Below, one piece after another: positions 36,701 through 45,079 of a DNA stretch of 64,000 bases. Source of the stretch: Gemmatimonadota bacterium (GTDB taxonomy: Bacteria > Gemmatimonadota > Gemmatimonadetes > Gemmatimonadales > GWC2-71-9); the NCBI GenBank assembly GCA_022563595.1, contig JADFNB010000008.1, forward strand, positions 30,076-94,075. Direction: 5' to 3'. The translations under genes were made by a program, and so were the position numbers. Within the stretch, counting starts at the first letter, position 1; each line of letters starts with the position of its first letter. The notes under the pieces were generated by a model. The model had not been told where the DNA came from. It did not search any database and worked only from the letters and a program-made list of their open reading frames with translations.

Positions 36701-37180
36701 ATGCAGGAGGGCGGACTGCGCGCCGGAACCGAAAACGTGCCGGCGATCGTGGGACTCGGCAAGGCTGCGGAACTGGCCCTTCAGACCGTACGCGATTCGG
36801 AACCCGTGCGACGATTGCGTGACCGGTTGGAGGCGAGCATCCGTGAGCTGCTGCCCGCAGTCCGGCTCAACGGCCACCCGGAACGGCGGCTGCCGACCAC
36901 GCTCAACCTCACACTCCCGGGATTGCGTGGTGAGTCACTCGTGATCGCGCTCGACCACTTCGGGATCTCCATCTCCTCGGGGTCGGCGTGCAAGTCCGGT
37001 TCGCCGGAGCCCACCCACGTGCTCATCGCGATGGGTCGGAGTGAGGCCGACGCACACTGCGCGGTCCGCTTCTCGCTCTCCCGCTACACAACGGAGACGG
37101 ATATCGACGCGACCGTCGCCGCCCTCGACAAGGTACTTCAGGAACTCGAGACGACGGTCCGGTTCCTGCCGTGCAAGTAG
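33758..37180 (+). CDS. Fusion: DMSO-reductase-family molybdoenzyme + NifS/IscS-type cysteine desulfurase
   Basis: One uninterrupted 1140-residue frame. Residues 1-725 are a molybdopterin oxidoreductase: an N-terminal [4Fe-4S] motif GICGICPAGC with Cys20, 23, 27 and 53, a GSPNTMGVGALC block whose Cys158 lies where the Mo ligand sits in PsrA/PhsA-like enzymes, WGTNPATDSP, IDPRRTETVQ and the C-terminal molydopterin dinucleotide domain ending in KALLCEVEKVEQ. A 30-residue Arg-rich linker follows. Residues 758-1140 are a cysteine desulfurase of normal length: YLDNSATT, SGHKFHGPKG with PLP Lys956, and SGSACKSGSPEPTH with active Cys1078. There is no Tat or Sec signal, so it is cytoplasmic. In cells IscS passes sulfur to bis-MGD enzymes through FdhD; here the donor is fused. 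The substrate is unknown. Confidence 0.88.
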   Translation: MAVGPATTSLGEVEHKKGICGICPAGCWVEVGVQDGRLVTIVPDTGHPLAMICRRGEHAPEIVHSENRLQYPMRRVGRKGTYEFARITWDEAYDLIVRNLNSIKQESGPEAVAIYTGRGAFELSLCDMYQPRDVAVSSASNVLFPFGSPNTMGVGALCYVSFAVIAPHVTMGRMLINMFADIESAGMLLVWGTNPATDSPPLDMHRLEAAAARGADIVVIDPRRTETVQRTDAEWVPIRPGTDGALALGMIQVMIEEDLYDERFAENWCHGFDELETYVQHFRPEVVADITGVPADTVRSLARRICNATGACPVMYTGLEYSNSGIQAIRAVYTLFALAGQLDVPGGIGLAMLNSQFPINRSCNIPNPDVDRAIARDKFPIYSLYRGESHASGLVQSVLEGNPYRIRGLIIHGASILTSWPQTPIWRETLSKLDFLVCIDRQLTADAAYADIVLPATTMFEINSYMVYGPIFRLREALIEPVGEARNDYLIMAELARRLGYGDRFPQTEEEMIRAALDGSGYTLEDVRAAGGWVKMPTPMMEYRKWEKGGLRPDGEPGFDTPTGKFEIHSTLLADYGYEPLPKYVEPTEGPLASPELLEQYPLIFNSGARPQTDFRSQHHGIRGLSKDNPEPTVDINARDAKARDIETGDLVEVRTPRGAVKFRARVTDDIAPGAIECNMGGGARVGPKPWQEWNVNELTDLSNCDEISGFPVYKALLCEVEKVEQGTEATRRSASKQRFHVRAPVEVRTRPAPRQRIYLDNSATTRVADAVREAMQPALDGQHGNPSSIHTTGRDAREEVERARRRVAKLINSRPRRLYFTGGGSEANNLALKGVAFAHRGNRAHLITSTIEHPAVLKTCQFLERMGYDVTYLAVDGDGLLDPAALHAAIRDETILVSIMMANNEVGTIQPIEQLCAVAHEAGVLFHTDAVQAVGKIRVDIEELGIDLLTLSGHKFHGPKGVGGLFVRKGVRLEPLVHGGMQEGGLRAGTENVPAIVGLGKAAELALQTVRDSEPVRRLRDRLEASIRELLPAVRLNGHPERRLPTTLNLTLPGLRGESLVIALDHFGISISSGSACKSGSPEPTHVLIAMGRSEADAHCAVRFSLSRYTTETDIDATVAALDKVLQELETTVRFLPCK

Positions 37181-37193
37181 CGATCGCCGCGAG

Positions 37194-37214
37194 AACTGAT
37201 TAGGGAAGTCAGTT
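37194..37214. terminator. Weak hairpin between convergent genes
   Basis: AACTGA and TCAGTT pair over a nine-base loop just after the molybdoenzyme stop and at the end of the convergent M28 gene. There is no T-tract, so it is at best a poor intrinsic terminator. Confidence 0.25.
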
Positions 37215-38598
37215 ACCGAGGTAACGGATCCGGCAGATCCGCCACGACGTAGGCCATCACCGCCATCGTGGCGACGCACAACGCCATCTCCCGCGGATCC
37301 AGCTTGTCGATCGTGTCCGCCGCGGTGTGATGGTACCAGAAGTAACGGGTGCCATCGACACGCAGGCCCATGCCCGGTACACCCTCGCGCATGATCGGCC
37401 CGATGTCGGCACCGCCACCACCGCGGCGGATCTCACCCGACTCGATCCGATCCAGGAGCGACCCGATCGCTGTTACGATCTCGAAGGCCGCGTCCGAACC
37501 CCTGAACCCGAACCCCGATGGCTTGAACACCCCAGCATCCGATTCGATCGCCAGGACATGGCGCTCCAACTCGTCGCGATGCCGGTCGCGATAGGCCAGG
37601 CCGCCGCGGAGCCCGTTCTCTTCGTTCGTCCAGCCGACCACCCGGATCGTGCGGCGCGGCCGGAGCCCGAGATCGTGGAGCAGTCGGATCACCTCCCACG
37701 CGGCTACCACGCCGCCCCCGTCGTCCATGGCCCCCTGCCCCACATCCCAGGAATCGATATGACCACCGATGACGACGATCTCGTCCGGCTGCTCGGTTCC
37801 GCGCAGCTCCCCGATCACGTTGCGGGAGACGGCGTCGGGGAGCGTGTCGGCCGCCATCGTGAGGTGCACGACGATCCGTTCACCGCGCCGCTGCATGCGG
37901 TGAAGCATCTCCGCATCCTCGACGGTGATGGCGGCGTGCGGGATTCTGCGGACCGTGTCGGCGTATCGCATCGCTCCCGTATGAGGGGTTAGCTGCGAGT
38001 AGGGGGTTACGGAGCGAATCAGGCTGGCGACCGCGCCGGCGCGGGCTGCCGCAACCGCCCCGCCTGACCGGTACCGGACCGTCCGCCCGTAGCTCGTGAA
38101 CGGCACGTTGAACAGCACGATCTTGCCGCGGGCTTCCGTCGCCCGAGCCTCCAGCTCGTCGAAACTCGAGACGACCAGCACCTCCGCCGTAACGCCGCCG
38201 GGCGGCGTGCCCACGCTCCGACCCAGACCGAGCATCGGCAGATCGACACGCCGCGGCTCGAGCAGCTCGGCCGATTCCTCACCGCGCACCCATACCGGCA
38301 CGAGCACGTCCTCGCCCCGCACGTTGTCCAAACCGTCCCGCCGCATCTCACCAAGGATCCAATCGATCGCGCGCTCCAGGCTCTCCGAGCCGGTGAACCG
38401 ATGACCAAACCGGTCGACCAGTTCTGTGAGGCGCTCGTATGAAGCACTATCCGCCAGCGCCGCGTCGATTATCCGGTCGGCCACCGGCCTATAGTCCTCG
38501 AGATCAAGAGCTTGCGCGTGTGCTACTGCCGGCACCCCGAGCCCCAGCATGGATGCGACGGCGAGCAGTGGCGCGTTCGTACGGCGGAACATGGTCAT
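37213..38598 (-). CDS. Exported M28 family zinc metallopeptidase (carboxypeptidase Q-like)
   Basis: A 461-residue exported peptidase from ATG 38598, nine bases after AGGAGG. The signal peptide (LLAVASMLGLGVPAVAHAQ) is followed by a protease-associated region and an M28 catalytic domain. The zinc ligands are in GGHIDSWD, DDGGG, the TNEENG Glu pair, ESDAGV and the HHTAAD His, in the usual order. Such peptidases hydrolyse peptides from the N- or C-terminus outside the cytoplasm. It converges on the molybdoenzyme gene and is divergent from the TetR gene, with the AT-rich operator region between them. No link to aromatic metabolism is evident. Confidence 0.87.
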   Translation of the reverse strand: MTMFRRTNAPLLAVASMLGLGVPAVAHAQALDLEDYRPVADRIIDAALADSASYERLTELVDRFGHRFTGSESLERAIDWILGEMRRDGLDNVRGEDVLVPVWVRGEESAELLEPRRVDLPMLGLGRSVGTPPGGVTAEVLVVSSFDELEARATEARGKIVLFNVPFTSYGRTVRYRSGGAVAAARAGAVASLIRSVTPYSQLTPHTGAMRYADTVRRIPHAAITVEDAEMLHRMQRRGERIVVHLTMAADTLPDAVSRNVIGELRGTEQPDEIVVIGGHIDSWDVGQGAMDDGGGVVAAWEVIRLLHDLGLRPRRTIRVVGWTNEENGLRGGLAYRDRHRDELERHVLAIESDAGVFKPSGFGFRGSDAAFEIVTAIGSLLDRIESGEIRRGGGGADIGPIMREGVPGMGLRVDGTRYFWYHHTAADTIDKLDPREMALCVATMAVMAYVVADLPDPLPR

Positions 38599-38664
38599 GT
38601 ACGGCAACCTCCTTCAGGCAGTCTTCAAGAAAAACTCACGGTTTTTTAACAGTCAACTGGAAAA

Positions 38665-38684
38665 ATTTGAATAACAGTTCAAAT
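38665..38684. promoter_or_regulatory. Candidate TetR operator palindrome
   Basis: ATTTGAA and TTCAAAT form seven-base arms around a six-base spacer, eighteen bases before the TetR start at 38702. The surrounding 38620-38690 segment is strikingly AT-rich relative to the rest of the window. Autoregulation of the TetR gene and control of the downstream aromatic operon are natural guesses from position alone. Confidence 0.45.
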
Positions 38685-38701
38685 ATTCTGATCGAGGACT
38701 C

Positions 38702-39319
38702 ATGGGTTCGCAGGATCTTCAGACCAGGCGTTCAGAGCACGTGCTGCAGAAGCGGCGCCGGCGTCGCGCCGAGATCTTGCACGCTGCCCTGCGGGCGTTC
38801 CGGGAGAAAGGATACCATGCCACGACCCTGGACGATATCGCCGACCGCGTCGGGATAGGCAACACGGCATTGTATCACTACTTCCCGGACAAGGAATCCA
38901 TCCTGTACGACTGTCATCGCGAGTCGCTCGCCGAAGTTCACCGGCTATTGGCCGAGGCCACCAGCCAGTACGAATCGGCGGCCGCTCAGCTGGCCTACGT
39001 AATACGCGAGCACGTGCGCGTGATGACCGAGACGCTGGAGGGCTCGCCGCTCGCCTTCGAGGTCTCGGCACTCGATCCCGACCATCAGGCCGAGGTCATC
39101 GCCGAGCGCGATCGTTACGAGCGCGGCCTCCGGACAATCATCGTGCGAGGTCAGCGGGCCGGCGAGTTCCGCTCCGTGGATCCGAAGATCGCAACGTTCG
39201 CCATTCTCGGCGCCATCAACTGGATCGCGCGCTGGTTTCGGCCCGATGGCGCCATCCATACCCAAGAACTCGGCCGGGAGTTCGCCAGCCAGCTCGTGGG
39301 CGGGCTGATAGGCCGCTAG
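38702..39319 (+). CDS. TetR family transcriptional regulator
   Basis: A 205-residue repressor-like protein. The helix-turn-helix is at about residues 25-70 (AEILHAALRAFREKGYHAT and TLDDIADRVGIG, NTALYHYFPDKESIL). The C-terminal ligand domain ends GAINWIARWFRPDGAI, typical of TetR proteins such as KstR2 and FadR that bind acyl-CoA. GAGG precedes the start by four bases and the palindrome at 38665-38684 lies just upstream. It is the first plus-strand gene of the aromatic ring-reduction cluster, so a CoA ester of the pathway is a reasonable inducer. Confidence 0.85.
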   Translation: MGSQDLQTRRSEHVLQKRRRRRAEILHAALRAFREKGYHATTLDDIADRVGIGNTALYHYFPDKESILYDCHRESLAEVHRLLAEATSQYESAAAQLAYVIREHVRVMTETLEGSPLAFEVSALDPDHQAEVIAERDRYERGLRTIIVRGQRAGEFRSVDPKIATFAILGAINWIARWFRPDGAIHTQELGREFASQLVGGLIGR

Positions 39320-39389
39320 TGATCATGACAAGCCGGTGCGGGCAGCGCGGCGTGGCCTACCTTCCCACCCATCAAGGGTTCTGCGGCAC

Positions 39390-40106
39390 ATGCGGCCAAC
39401 CGCTCTCGTAACGGGTGCCGGCCGTGGGATCGGCCGCGCCGTCGCCGACGCCCTCGCGCGCGACGCGTGGGTGGCTGCCTTGGACATCCGATTCCCACCG
39501 GGCGACGCCCCGTCGCACCACACGATCGAGGCCGATGTCACACACCCCGACCAGATCGCCACGGCTGTCGACTCGGTGGTGCGCGAGCGCGGCGGTCTGG
39601 ATTGGGTGGTGAGCGCCGCCGGCATCGTCCGCGATCGCGTCAGCTGGAAGATGACGGACGACGAGTGGGCCGACGTAATCTCGGTGAACCTCACCGGTGC
39701 CTTCAACGTGGCCCGGGTCGCCATCCCACACCTCCGCCGCTCGGCGCAGGGACGATTGGTGTTCATCGGCTCGATCAACGGCATCCGCGGCCGATTCGGA
39801 CAGGCGAACTACGCCGCATCGAAGGCCGGACTCCAGGGTCTCGCCCGGACGCTGGCGCTCGAGTTGGCACGCGACGGCGTCACCGTCAACGTCGTCGCGC
39901 CCGGGTTCATCGACACGCCGATGACACGCGCCCTCCCGGAAACGGTGCGGCGGCGTGCGGTCGAGCGCACGCCCCTCGGACGGACCGGCTGCCCGGCCGA
40001 TATCGCGGCGGCGGTGCGGTTTCTCTGCGGCGACGGCGCAGGGTTCATTACCGGGGCCATGCTCCCGGTCGACGGCGGACAGCTTCTGGGAGAGGTCGCG
40101 TCATGA
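39390..40106 (+). CDS. Short-chain dehydrogenase/reductase
   Basis: A 238-residue classical SDR from ATG 39390. It has TGAGRGIGRAVA as the dinucleotide motif, NLTGAFNVARVA, and the catalytic Ser/Tyr/Lys set in FIGSINGIRG and YAASKAGL. It resembles 3-oxoacyl-ACP reductases and 3-hydroxyacyl-CoA dehydrogenases. In this operon, where the next gene overlaps by four bases (ATGA), a 3-hydroxyacyl-CoA dehydrogenase acting after ring reduction is likely, but the sequence alone does not decide the substrate. Confidence 0.82.
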   Translation: MRPTALVTGAGRGIGRAVADALARDAWVAALDIRFPPGDAPSHHTIEADVTHPDQIATAVDSVVRERGGLDWVVSAAGIVRDRVSWKMTDDEWADVISVNLTGAFNVARVAIPHLRRSAQGRLVFIGSINGIRGRFGQANYAASKAGLQGLARTLALELARDGVTVNVVAPGFIDTPMTRALPETVRRRAVERTPLGRTGCPADIAAAVRFLCGDGAGFITGAMLPVDGGQLLGEVAS

Positions 40107-40864
40107 GTAGTGTCCACGTGACAGTTGACGACGGGCTGGGTAGGCTGGTGCTCGATCGTCCCCCGCTCAACATCCTCACGCGCGCCATGCTGGCCGATAT
40201 CAGCGCGGCCCTCGAGCAGCTCGCGGCGGAAACGGCGTTGCGGACGCTCCTGCTCACGGCCAAGGGCAAGCATTTCTCGGCCGGTGCTGACGTGGGCGAG
40301 CACATGCCACCATACTTTCGCGACCTCATTCCCGAATTCCTCGACACCGTTACCCGCTTCGCCGCGTTCCCGCTGCCCACCATCGCCGCTGTCCAGGGCC
40401 GCTGCATGGGCGGCGGTTTCGAACTCGTGCTGGGCGCGGACATCGTGTTCGCGGCCGAGGACGCCGTCTTCGGCCAACCGGAGATCGCGCTCGGCGTGAT
40501 CCCGCCGGCAGCCTGCGCGTTGCTGCCGCGCCGCTGTTCAACGAGCATCGCGGCAGAACTCGTCTACACCGGCGATCCGATCGGGGGGCACGATGCCGCG
40601 CGGGCCGGGATCGTGCACCGCGTGGTTCGCGCCACCGAACTCGAGACGGTCGCGGTGGAGTACGCCCACCGGATCACGCGACACAGCGCGGCGGCCCTCC
40701 GCGCGGCCAAGCGCTCGCTCCGGGCCGCCGTCGAACAGATCGATGGCGCGGCCATGACCGCGGCGGGCCGCATATACGTGGAAGAATTGATGGCGAGCGA
40801 GGATGCGGTGCAAGGCCTGAACGCGTTTCTGGAGAAGCGGCAACCGACATGGAGACATCGATGA
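40103..40864 (+). CDS. Crotonase-family hydratase, probably cyclohexa-1,5-diene-1-carbonyl-CoA hydratase
   Basis: A 253-residue enoyl-CoA hydratase-family protein. The oxyanion-hole motifs are AKGKHFSAGADVGEH and GRCMGGGFELVLGAD, and the FGQPEIALGVIPPAACALLP segment is the catalytic loop region. In class I aromatic pathways the hydratase Dch adds water to the cyclic diene made by benzoyl-CoA reductase; the GEHMPP pattern after the oxyanion motif also occurs there. It starts at ATGA overlap with the SDR gene and ends at ATGA overlap with the next gene, so translation is coupled. Another crotonase function is possible, but the operon strongly supports Dch. Confidence 0.72.
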   Translation: MSSVHVTVDDGLGRLVLDRPPLNILTRAMLADISAALEQLAAETALRTLLLTAKGKHFSAGADVGEHMPPYFRDLIPEFLDTVTRFAAFPLPTIAAVQGRCMGGGFELVLGADIVFAAEDAVFGQPEIALGVIPPAACALLPRRCSTSIAAELVYTGDPIGGHDAARAGIVHRVVRATELETVAVEYAHRITRHSAAALRAAKRSLRAAVEQIDGAAMTAAGRIYVEELMASEDAVQGLNAFLEKRQPTWRHR

Positions 40865-42027
40865 CGGAGGCGGTGTTCCCCGAGTGGCGCGACAAGCCGC
40901 TCGACGAGGTGCTGTATGAGTGTCGGGAACTGTTGGAGGATACGAGTTTCCCGACCGTCCGACGGTGGCGGGAAGCCGGTGGGAAGGTCGTGGGGCATTT
41001 CCAGGTCTACTTCCCCGAGGAGATCGCCCACGCGGCCGGAATGCTGCCGTTCAAGGTCCGCGGTGCGCCGGTGGAAGCAACGGAGGCGGACTCGCGATTC
41101 GGTTCCTACCTGTGCTCCATTCTCAAGACATCGCTGGAACTGGCCCTCAGCAACCGCGTCACACTCGACATGTTCGTGACGCATCCGATCTGCGACGCGG
41201 CGCGCAATCTCGCGGCGGTATGGGGGCGCAACTTCGAGTATCCGTGTCAGATCCTCTACCTGCCGCAGAACGCCAATTCGCAACACGCCGCCACCTATCT
41301 GCGCGGTGAGTACGATCGTGTCAGGCGTGGTATCGAGGCAATCGCCGGTTGTGCCGTCACCGACGAGGCGCTCCGGAGATCGATCGGCGTCTTCAACGAG
41401 AACCGGGCGCTCCTGAGAACGCTGTACCGGATCAAGCGCGAGACACCGTGGCTGGTCTCAGCCGAGGACGCATACGTGCTCCTGGCGCTGGGCGGGATCA
41501 TACCTCGGGAAGAGCACAACGAGCTGCTGCGTTTCACCCTACCGCTCATCGAGCAGCGCACCGCGAAGCGGCAGGACCGCGTGCGGGTGGTATTGGAAGG
41601 CGCCTTCTGCGAGCAGCCGCCGCTGGACCTCATCCGCGCCATCGGCCGGTCCTGCTACATCGTGGACGACGATCTCCTTATCGGCCTCCGCTGGATCCTG
41701 GATGACGTGCCGCCCGCGGGCGATCCGCTGAAGAGCCTCGCGGAGGCCTATCTCGAGTGTTCGACGCATAGCCCGGTGCAGCACGACCTGCGCAAGCCCA
41801 AGCACGAGATGCTGCTCGCGCGCCTGGCCAACGCGAACGCCGATGCCGCCGTCGTCATGGCTGCGAAGATGTGCGAGCCCGGACTGGAGGAGCAGGTGGC
41901 GTACACCCAAGCCCTCGACCAGGAGAGCATCCCGTACTTCGTCAGCGAGTTCGAGGAGAACATGACGAGCTTCGATCACCTCGAGATCCAGCTCGAGACC
42001 TTCATCGAGAACCTCCTTTTCGACTGA
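40861..42027 (+). CDS. Benzoyl-CoA reductase-like subunit, HGD-D family (BzdN/BcrC-like)
   Basis: A 388-residue protein of the 2-hydroxyglutaryl-CoA dehydratase D-component family, close in length to BzdN and BcrC. It reads VVGHFQVYFPEEIAHAAGML at the start and has cysteines in YLCSILKT, HPICDAAR and GAFCEQPP, as expected for binding iron-sulfur clusters. Class I benzoyl-CoA reductases hold the aromatic-substrate and cluster site in two such paralogous subunits. The start at 40861 overlaps the hydratase stop by four bases (ATGA), so it is preferred to the ATG at 40849. The next gene encodes the paralogous larger subunit. Confidence 0.82.
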   Translation: MTEAVFPEWRDKPLDEVLYECRELLEDTSFPTVRRWREAGGKVVGHFQVYFPEEIAHAAGMLPFKVRGAPVEATEADSRFGSYLCSILKTSLELALSNRVTLDMFVTHPICDAARNLAAVWGRNFEYPCQILYLPQNANSQHAATYLRGEYDRVRRGIEAIAGCAVTDEALRRSIGVFNENRALLRTLYRIKRETPWLVSAEDAYVLLALGGIIPREEHNELLRFTLPLIEQRTAKRQDRVRVVLEGAFCEQPPLDLIRAIGRSCYIVDDDLLIGLRWILDDVPPAGDPLKSLAEAYLECSTHSPVQHDLRKPKHEMLLARLANANADAAVVMAAKMCEPGLEEQVAYTQALDQESIPYFVSEFEENMTSFDHLEIQLETFIENLLFD

Positions 42028-42114
42028 GGCGGCGGACCGGCCGCGAATCGTGGACGCGGACGGATGCAGGATGCGATCACTGCAACGGAGTTCAACCGGA
42101 GAAGGACGCCAGGA

Positions 42115-43422
42115 ATGACTGGAACCGAACAAACCATCATCGGGCGCGGCAACAAGGACGGTGCGCGGCTGTTTCGCGAGTGGTTCGACGAGCTGAACGC
42201 GGCGGCCGAAGCAAACCGACCGGCGGCCTATGTATTCGTGATGGGTAGCTTCGCGGAACTGCTGCGGGCCTTCGACTTCCCACTGGTCTTTCCGGAAATC
42301 AACTCGCTTCAGACCGCGGTGCGGCGCGTGGCGCACGAGTATCTGAACGAGGCGGAAGACTACGGCTACTCACCCGACATCTGCGGTTACGTCAAGGCCG
42401 ACGTCGCGGTGCAGCTACGGGGTGGCAAGCATCCGATGGGACGCATTCCCAAGCCGGCGATCGCCGTATACACCAACGCCTGCAACACCTACATCAAGTG
42501 GGCGGAGATCTGGGAGCGGATGTACAAGATCCCGACGTTCGTGCTGGACATTCCCGGCACCCGGTTGGCCGGCGGCCAGACCTGGCCGGGCGACACCGAT
42601 TTCGAGAACGACCGGCGCTACGTGATCGGTCAGCTCAAAGAGTTGATCGCGCTGTGCGAAGAGGTGAGCGGTGCGCGCTTCGACATCGACAGGCTGCGCG
42701 AGAACATGGAGCATGCCAACGCCATGTCCGTAGCCTGGAAGCAGCTGCTCGATCTGAACCAGGCCCGGCCTTCGGTGTTCAACGCGCTCTCCGACGGCAC
42801 GATCTTCCTCGGCGTGGCCAACGGTTTCCGCGGCTTGCGGGAGGGTGCGGCCTATTTCGAGGATCTCGTCGAGGAGATGCAATTCAAGGCCCAGCGAGGA
42901 ATCGGCACGCTCACCGAAGAGCGGTATCGGCTGATCTTCGTCGGCGTGCCGTGCTACCCGATCTTCCGGCGGTTCAACGAGCTGTTCACCGAATCGGGCG
43001 GTACGTTTGTGAACTCCACGTATCTCTGGTTCGCGTCCGGCGGCTCCAATGTCGGCTTCGAGTACGATCTCGCCCACCCCATCGAGAGCCTCGCCGAAGG
43101 GGTGCTGATCGGCGTGCGTGACGCCATGGACAGCATGTTCTTCCAGACGAAGATCCTGATAGACATGATCGACGACTACCACGCCGACGGTGTGGTCTAC
43201 CACCCGATCAAGAGCTGTCGCACGGTGTCGACCGGATTGGCCGACAGCCGGCGTGACCTCATGCGCAGGCGGGACACCGCAACCCTGTTCATAGAGTCGG
43301 ACATGATGGACCGCCGTGTGGTTTCCGAGGCACAGCTCAAGAATCGCGTGGACGCCTTTTTCGAGGGGCTGGCGACACGGCGGCGCCAGGCCGCGCTGGG
43401 CTCGGCTCGGCTGTCGACGTAG
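42115..43422 (+). CDS. Benzoyl-CoA reductase-like subunit, HGD-D family (BzdO/BcrB-like)
   Basis: A 435-residue protein of the same family, matching the length of BcrB/BzdO. It opens [21 protein letters not shown] and has [38 protein letters not shown] and [11 protein letters not shown], with cysteines that should bind the clusters. Together with the preceding subunit it would make the ring-reducing heterodimer. The start at 42115 follows AAGGA by eight bases and gives the family length; an ATG at 42064 would add 17 unlike residues. Related 2-hydroxyacyl-CoA dehydratase subunits exist, but the presence of two different activating ATPases downstream favours aromatic reduction. Confidence 0.8.
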   Translation: MTGTEQTIIGRGNKDGARLFREWFDELNAAAEANRPAAYVFVMGSFAELLRAFDFPLVFPEINSLQTAVRRVAHEYLNEAEDYGYSPDICGYVKADVAVQLRGGKHPMGRIPKPAIAVYTNACNTYIKWAEIWERMYKIPTFVLDIPGTRLAGGQTWPGDTDFENDRRYVIGQLKELIALCEEVSGARFDIDRLRENMEHANAMSVAWKQLLDLNQARPSVFNALSDGTIFLGVANGFRGLREGAAYFEDLVEEMQFKAQRGIGTLTEERYRLIFVGVPCYPIFRRFNELFTESGGTFVNSTYLWFASGGSNVGFEYDLAHPIESLAEGVLIGVRDAMDSMFFQTKILIDMIDDYHADGVVYHPIKSCRTVSTGLADSRRDLMRRRDTATLFIESDMMDRRVVSEAQLKNRVDAFFEGLATRRRQAALGSARLST

Positions 43423-43435
43423 ACAAAGGAGCGGC

Positions 43436-44254
43436 ATGTCATACGCAGCCGGAGTGGATGTCGGATCCACGCAGACGAAAACGATCATCATCGACGAGCA
43501 CCGGCGGATCGTCGGTCGTTCCCTGACCGACACCGGCGCGAACGTAATGCGCGCCGCGGAAAGCGCGTTTCAGCAGGCGCTGGGCGACGGCGGCATCCGT
43601 GAGGAGGAAGTCGAGTACGTGGTCGGCACGGGCTACGGGCGGTACAAGGTGACCTTCGGCAACACTCAGGTCACCGAGATCAGCTGCCACGGGCGGGGCG
43701 CCGTACACATGTTTCCCCGGACGCGCACGGTCCTGGACATGGGCGGGCAGGACACCAAGGCGATCAGTGTGTCCCAGTCGGGCGAGATCCAGGATTTCTG
43801 CATGAACGACAAGTGCGCGGCCGGTACCGGACGGTTCCTAGATGCGGCGTCGAGCGCGCTCGATATCCCGCTGGGAGATCTCGGTCCGACGGCTCTGCGC
43901 GGTGAGCGGCCGGTCAAGATAAGCACCACCTGCACGGTCTTCGCCGAGTCGGAGGTGCTATCGTGGCTCGGCAAGGGCAAGAAGATCGAGGATATCCTGC
44001 TCGGCGTGCACGAGTCGATCGCAACCCGCTCGGTCGGCCTGCTGCGGCGTGTCGGAATCCATGAGGAGGTCACGTTCACGGGCGGCGTCGCACGAAACGT
44101 CGCAATGGTGGAAACCATCAATCGGCGCATCGATGGCCAGGTCAACGTAAGCGAGGAATCGCATTTCATCGGTGCGCTTGGCGCCGCCCTGTTCGCGCTC
44201 GACCGCATTCTGGTCAGCAGAACGCCGGCCAAGGCGGCGGAGGATACGGCATGA
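43436..44254 (+). CDS. ATPase subunit of benzoyl-CoA reductase (BzdQ/BcrA-like, BadF family)
   Basis: A 272-residue BadF/BadG/BcrA/BcrD-type ATPase. The phosphate-binding opening [26 protein letters not shown], the second phosphate motif [11 protein letters not shown] and two likely cluster cysteines, Cys127 (NDKCAAGTG) and Cys166 ([12 protein letters not shown]), match the ATPase that drives electron transfer. Two subunits bridge one [4Fe-4S] through these cysteines. The ATG at 43436 has AAAGGAG just before it. It overlaps the next gene by four bases. The lack of a long N-terminal extension fits the Azoarcus-type (Bzd) enzymes rather than the Thauera-type BcrA of about 440 residues. Confidence 0.84.
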   Translation: MSYAAGVDVGSTQTKTIIIDEHRRIVGRSLTDTGANVMRAAESAFQQALGDGGIREEEVEYVVGTGYGRYKVTFGNTQVTEISCHGRGAVHMFPRTRTVLDMGGQDTKAISVSQSGEIQDFCMNDKCAAGTGRFLDAASSALDIPLGDLGPTALRGERPVKISTTCTVFAESEVLSWLGKGKKIEDILLGVHESIATRSVGLLRRVGIHEEVTFTGGVARNVAMVETINRRIDGQVNVSEESHFIGALGAALFALDRILVSRTPAKAAEDTA

Positions 44255-45066
44255 CACTCACCGCGGGCATCGATATCGGTTCCACCTATACCAAGGCCGT
44301 GATTCTTGAGCCCGATCTCGAGATCGCCGGCCGGGCCATGGAACCAACGGGATTCAAGCTCACGGAGATTGCGGAACGTACGCTCCAGCGCGCCGTACAT
44401 GACGCCGGCATGAGCCGGGACGCCGTCGAGTACATCGTGGCTACCGGGTTCGGACGGCATCAGGCGGCGATCAGTGACGTCCAGGTCACCGACCTCACCG
44501 CGAGCGCCAGAGGCGCCACGCACTTCTTCCCCGGCACGCGCACGATCCTCGACGTCGGCGGGCAGACGATGAAAGCGAGCCGGCTCGATGACAGCGCCAA
44601 GGTGAAATCGTTCCGGCTCAACGACAAGTGCGCTGCCGGTACCGGTGCGTTCCTGGAGAAGACCGCGCGATACATGGGATATGCGACCGAGGAAATCGGC
44701 CCGTTGGTCGCGACCTCCAAGCAAGCCGTGTCGATCTCAGGCGTGTGTGCCGTGTTCGCCGAGTCGGAGGTGATCAACCACCTGTCCGAGGGCATGGCTC
44801 CGGCGGACATCATGCACGGCGCGATCGTATCGTTGGTGGGCCGTTCAGTGCAGCTCATGAAGCGCGTGCGCATGGAACCCGAGTTCACGCTGATCGGAGG
44901 TATTCTTCGGTTCGAGCGCATGGCCAATGTTGTACGCGGGCAGCTGGGAACCGAGGTCAACGTCCCGCCGGGTGACCTCGTGCAGTTCACTACCGCTGTC
45001 GGTGCTGCGATACTCGGGCAACGGCGGTTGCGGAAGCTGCGGGCCGTGACAGCGGCAGGCACCTAG
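44251..45066 (+). CDS. ATPase subunit of benzoyl-CoA reductase (BzdP/BcrD-like, BadF family)
   Basis: A 271-residue paralogue of the preceding ATPase, starting by ATGA overlap. It has [38 protein letters not shown] and cysteines at the same positions, 127 (NDKCAAGTG) and 166 ([12 protein letters not shown]), so the two chains can form a heterodimer around a single [4Fe-4S] cluster. The simpler dehydratase activators use one homodimeric ATPase, so two different chains are a good sign of a benzoyl-CoA reductase-type system. Which chain equals BzdP and which BzdQ is inferred from overall similarity. Confidence 0.83.
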   Translation: MTLTAGIDIGSTYTKAVILEPDLEIAGRAMEPTGFKLTEIAERTLQRAVHDAGMSRDAVEYIVATGFGRHQAAISDVQVTDLTASARGATHFFPGTRTILDVGGQTMKASRLDDSAKVKSFRLNDKCAAGTGAFLEKTARYMGYATEEIGPLVATSKQAVSISGVCAVFAESEVINHLSEGMAPADIMHGAIVSLVGRSVQLMKRVRMEPEFTLIGGILRFERMANVVRGQLGTEVNVPPGDLVQFTTAVGAAILGQRRLRKLRAVTAAGT

Positions 45067-45079
45067 CCACGAGCCGACG

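Noticed and set aside
33758..37180. Fusion of molybdoenzyme and desulfurase as a sequencing frameshift artefact
   Set aside because: Both parts are in the same frame with no stop and no frame change through the linker; an artefact would more likely break the frame. It is kept as a real fusion, though reads should be checked.
40861..45066. The HGD-D and ATPase genes as a 2-hydroxyglutaryl-CoA-type dehydratase
   Set aside because: Those systems use one homodimeric activator; here two distinct ATPase subunits plus Dch-like and Had-like genes fit an aromatic reductase better. Phylogeny would be decisive.
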